Positions 35,179 through 37,489 of a stretch of 37,489 nt of DNA are shown one piece after another; the first letter of the stretch is position 1; each line of letters begins with the position of its first letter. The DNA is from Gammaproteobacteria bacterium (lineage in GTDB: Bacteria > Pseudomonadota > Gammaproteobacteria > PIVX01), in the NCBI GenBank assembly GCA_003353785.1, contig PIVX01000016.1, forward strand, positions 1-37,489, written 5' to 3'. Below the pieces are notes generated by a model. It saw only the letters and a list, made by a program, of their open reading frames with translations, did no database searches and was not told where the DNA came from. The position numbers were made by a program, and so were the translations under genes.

Positions 35179-35718
35179 TTATTCTGATAGTGTAGTTAAC
35201 TTCGGTTCTTTTTGAGCTTTATTTTTTATGAGGTATATACTAAGTACTAGAAAAAATAAGAAACAGAATATTGTCCACATGGGCAGGCTAAGACCAAATA
35301 ACATCCACTGCACTTCTTGACAGTTATTAGAGTTGTTAAAAATATGTTTGATAATGTCTAATACGGGATAACTATTTAGAACATATTCAAAAGGAATACC
35401 ACAAGTAGCTAAAGGATCTGGATATAGCTGGAAATAAGATTGACGTATCGCAAGTATCATACCAGTTAGAGATAGTCCGCTGATCATAGAGTGCATGGTG
35501 AAATAAGTTTTTTTATACTTGAATGTTACAGAAGCAATTAAAAATAGTAGTGCTAATATAGCAAAAATAACTCTTTGTATTAAACATGTAGCACAAGGCT
35601 TAAGTTCTAAAAAAATTTCCATAAGAATTGCTATTACAATAAGTGCTATTAAAATAATAGAAGCAAATAAATTGATTATTTTTTTAGAAGGTGGAAATAT
35701 ATTGGTGGTCAATGCCAT
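35179..35718 (-). CDS. dsbB: Disulfide bond formation protein DsbB
   Basis: A 179-residue inner-membrane protein with four membrane helices. The first periplasmic loop has PC42-A-T-C45-LIQR, which passes electrons to quinone. The second has C106 (ATCGIPFEYVL) and C133 (NNCQEVQW), which oxidise DsbA. The order, spacing and the RQSYFQLYPD context are typical of DsbB. It regenerates the DsbA encoded divergently 266 bases away. Its natural clients probably include the secreted proteins in this window that keep cysteines. A short sequence to the left of the stop shows no strong terminator. Confidence 0.92.
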   Translation of the reverse strand: MALTTNIFPPSKKIINLFASIILIALIVIAILMEIFLELKPCATCLIQRVIFAILALLFLIASVTFKYKKTYFTMHSMISGLSLTGMILAIRQSYFQLYPDPLATCGIPFEYVLNSYPVLDIIKHIFNNSNNCQEVQWMLFGLSLPMWTIFCFLFFLVLSIYLIKNKAQKEPKLTTLSE

Positions 35719-35893
35719 ATCCTGTATTTATAGATGATCCTAGATTAAAGAGTATACAATAAACTCATAATATACTGTAGTTTACGGATTTGGAATAGTT
35801 AATATAGGATATTTTTTAACCCTTTATACCTAGTTGAAAATTGATCTAAGGATTTAATTTTCATGTATGCTTATTGGACATATGGTTTGTTTA

Positions 35894-35922
35894 TTGATAT
35901 CTTATAGCAAAAGCAATATATA
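35894..35922 (+). promoter_or_regulatory. Candidate promoter of dsbA
   Basis: TTGATA (35894-35899), a 17-base spacer and TATATA (35917-35922): a good sigma70-type match in the divergent dsbB/dsbA intergenic region, leaving a leader of about 55 bases. Confidence 0.55.
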
Positions 35923-35984
35923 TGAGCAGGTTAGGTTATAAGGGAAAAATAAGACTATTGTTAAAAAAATAACGGAGGTAATTA

Positions 35985-36653
35985 ATGATGAAGATTAGTA
36001 TGAAAAAGATGAGCTACCTGAATAATACAATAACCAAGAGCTATTTCTTTGCAATAGTAGGGGTAATTTTTAATTATTCTACAAGTTTTGGAACGTATGT
36101 TGAAGAAGGAAGTTACCATACAAAGATAGTAAAAGAAGATCCCTCTGCTAAAAAATTATTTAGCAAAAAAGATAAAGAAGTCATAGAATATTTTACTTAT
36201 ATGTGCCATGCCTGTCATGCATTAGAGAGTCACGTAGTTAAATGGTGCAAAACAAAGGATGCTAGTATTAAATTTGTTAAAATTCCTCTTACTTTTGGAA
36301 TACCTGGGCTTATAGCTCATGCCAAAGGGTATGAGATTGCAAAACATTATGGAAAAGACGATGCTTTTTCGAAAATAATGTTTGAAAATATTCATGAAGA
36401 AGGGCAATACATGAATACAAAAAAACAAATAATAGATTTGTTAGTATTATTAGGAATTGCTCGGGGTAAAATAATAAATGCATTTGACTCATCTCTTTTA
36501 GAGAAACGAATTTTTGTTTGTGAAAAAGAAAGAAAGCAAAAAAATATTATTGTTATGCCCACAATAATGGTGAATAATAACGTTGTTACTCCAGTAACAG
36601 CAAAAGGATATGACAAAGTATTTAATGTTGTAAATGAACTATTACTAGCCTAA
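35985..36653 (+). CDS. dsbA: Thiol:disulfide interchange protein DsbA
   Basis: A 222-residue periplasmic thioredoxin-fold protein. The N-terminal hydrophobic segment (about residues 18-35, SYFFAIVGVIFNYSTSFG) is a signal peptide. The active site is C74-H75-A76-C77 within EYFTYMCHACHALE; CPHC is usual in E. coli, while CHAC-type variants occur elsewhere. A helical insertion domain follows, and the cis-proline is P192 in VMPTIMV. It oxidises cysteine pairs of exported proteins and is reoxidised by DsbB. CGGAGG seven bases upstream supports the start; the second or third Met is also possible. Confidence 0.9.
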   Translation: MMKISMKKMSYLNNTITKSYFFAIVGVIFNYSTSFGTYVEEGSYHTKIVKEDPSAKKLFSKKDKEVIEYFTYMCHACHALESHVVKWCKTKDASIKFVKIPLTFGIPGLIAHAKGYEIAKHYGKDDAFSKIMFENIHEEGQYMNTKKQIIDLLVLLGIARGKIINAFDSSLLEKRIFVCEKERKQKNIIVMPTIMVNNNVVTPVTAKGYDKVFNVVNELLLA

Positions 36654-37142
36654 TGTTAGTTTTCAATAGCGCTAATTTTACTACAGTTTGCTCAACGGGT
36701 TCAGTTAAAACTGACTCCGACTGTAGCTATTTCTGGGGGTTTTTATAGTTTTAAGCATTGCTATTCTCTATGGGTAATGGTTTGGTTCTTATCTAGGATA
36801 TTCATAGTCTCGTTTAAAATGTCTTATTAATTTTTTACTAGATTTATTTGATTGACTAGGTTGTCATATATTTCTGGTGTATCTGAGCCAAAGTAATATT
36901 GTCAGCCTTCTCTAAGTATGTAACGTACCAAAGGTCAATTTTTTTCCGTAGAGAGCTTCTTCATTGTTTTGCATAAAGTTTTGTTGAGATAAAAGACAAT
37001 GTGGATGTGGATATGAGTTATCTGAAATAAGCGAAGATATTTCTGAGCAAATAGATTATTTGTAGGTGATTAAACATGCTAGAGCTAAAGAGAGCATTTA
37101 AAGCTTGCAACCAATTTAGCTTGGATTGCGCTCACATTTCGT
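36654..37142. other. Intergenic with a minor coding remnant
   Basis: On the minus strand, from about 36925 to the stop at 36827-36829, a frame reads YILREG, TGA, QYYFGSDTPEIYDNLVNQI. It looks like the end of a lost gene; the family is not recognised. A palindrome TCAGTTAAAACTGA lies near 36700. No other feature is supported. Confidence 0.3.
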
Positions 37143-37489
37143 TCAAAGGATAGTGCAGCCACAACTAGATTCATTTGATTTTCTTTCACCAGCAACTTTT
37201 AAAACATGAGCAGATTTATTGCCGTTTCTTTTCATTTCTCTAGCAATATCAATCAAGTTATCTTTCGTTTCATGATCTGATAGAACATGTTTAAAGTCTG
37301 CAATTATTTCTTTTTTTATATCATTTGTATTCTGCTTCTTAGGAGCTCCAATCCCATTGCAGCCTTTGCCTTTTGCTCCCCCTAGGTTATTTATCATGTG
37401 GATAAGATTAGTGCCTTCGGATGAGCCTACAGTTCCACGAGACAGAAAATATCCTACTTGTGGGGTATATCCTAATTTAGTATGAGCAT
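37143..37489 (-). CDS. C-terminal part of a protein ending in a CaaX-like box (partial)
   Basis: The frame enters from the right edge and is open for 115 codons to the TGA at 37143-37145. It contains SRGTVGSSEGTNLIHMINNL, a Gly/Lys-rich segment GGAKGKGCNGIGAPKK, a helical stretch with IIADFKHVLSDHETKDNLID, and the end NESSCGCTIL. The last four residues, Cys-Thr-Ile-Leu, fit a CaaX prenylation signal, with Leu at X favouring geranylgeranylation. The upstream CGC arrangement and a basic stretch (KVAGERK) are compatible with membrane anchoring. In known intracellular pathogens such boxes let secreted effectors be lipidated by host enzymes. The rest of the protein lies outside the window, so the domain content is unknown. 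Confidence 0.65.
   Translation of the reverse strand, partial: AHTKLGYTPQVGYFLSRGTVGSSEGTNLIHMINNLGGAKGKGCNGIGAPKKQNTNDIKKEIIADFKHVLSDHETKDNLIDIAREMKRNGNKSAHVLKVAGERKSNESSCGCTIL

Noticed and set aside
1..37489. Search for tRNA, rRNA, tmRNA or riboswitch genes
   Set aside because: By eye I found no TPsiC-arm-like GTTCGA context with a cloverleaf, no rRNA segment and no familiar riboswitch core; a covariance-model search would be decisive.

Overview
The window is strongly AT-rich. It carries many decayed insertion sequences, several frameshifted or stop-interrupted genes, long poorly conserved coding sequences with coiled-coil character, small secreted proteins, and host-directed features: a C-terminal CaaX-like box, a domain resembling plant and fungal IQM-type proteins, and an inverse autotransporter. 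DsbA and DsbB, sugar nucleotidyltransferases and an outer-membrane adhesin point to a Gram-negative bacterium. The overall picture is a host-associated, probably obligately intracellular proteobacterium, for example an amoeba- or arthropod-associated member of the Rickettsiales or Legionellales. No rRNA, tRNA or housekeeping marker is present, so the lineage is an inference.

Layout. Positions 1-2.8 kb hold the start of a large effector-like gene running off the left edge, two small secreted proteins, and decayed small genes. Positions 2.9-3.8 kb hold a NUDIX hydrolase and a broken histidine-phosphatase gene. Positions 3.8-14.8 kb form a surface-glycan or glycolipid region: a large GT-C-like membrane protein, a fused tandem nucleotidyltransferase, a five-gene coupled operon (DPM1-like GT2, GDPD-like protein, GT-C/uridine-kinase-family fusion, HAD phosphatase, class II aldolase) and a methyltransferase. 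Relics of ISL3, an ISKra4-like element and a group II intron interrupt it.

Positions 15-21.3 kb hold a 558-residue protein with the IQM-like domain, a small secreted protein, a two-TM protein resembling DUF4760, and a coiled-coil gene split at poly-A tracts. An IS5 relic follows. Positions 22-24.5 kb encode an inverse autotransporter with four-plus tandem 50-residue repeats. Next come a Tn5/IS4 relic, a D-glucuronyl C5-epimerase-domain protein and a truncated IS91-type transposase.

Positions 27-33.5 kb hold a two-gene unit (132 and 672 residues), small genes, and a 706-residue protein that is a paralogue of the one at the left edge. Positions 33.8-36.7 kb hold a secreted protein with a clear terminator, a decayed coiled-coil gene, and a divergent dsbB/dsbA pair. 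The right edge holds the C-terminal part of a protein ending in a CaaX-like box.

Working model (inference). The aldolase, HAD phosphatase, kinase and tandem nucleotidyltransferase make and activate an unusual small sugar or polyol phosphate. The GT2 enzyme loads a sugar on polyprenyl phosphate, and the GT-C proteins transfer it on the periplasmic face. The C5-epimerase could act on uronic-acid polymers of self or host. The long ORFs and small secreted proteins look like host-interaction factors.
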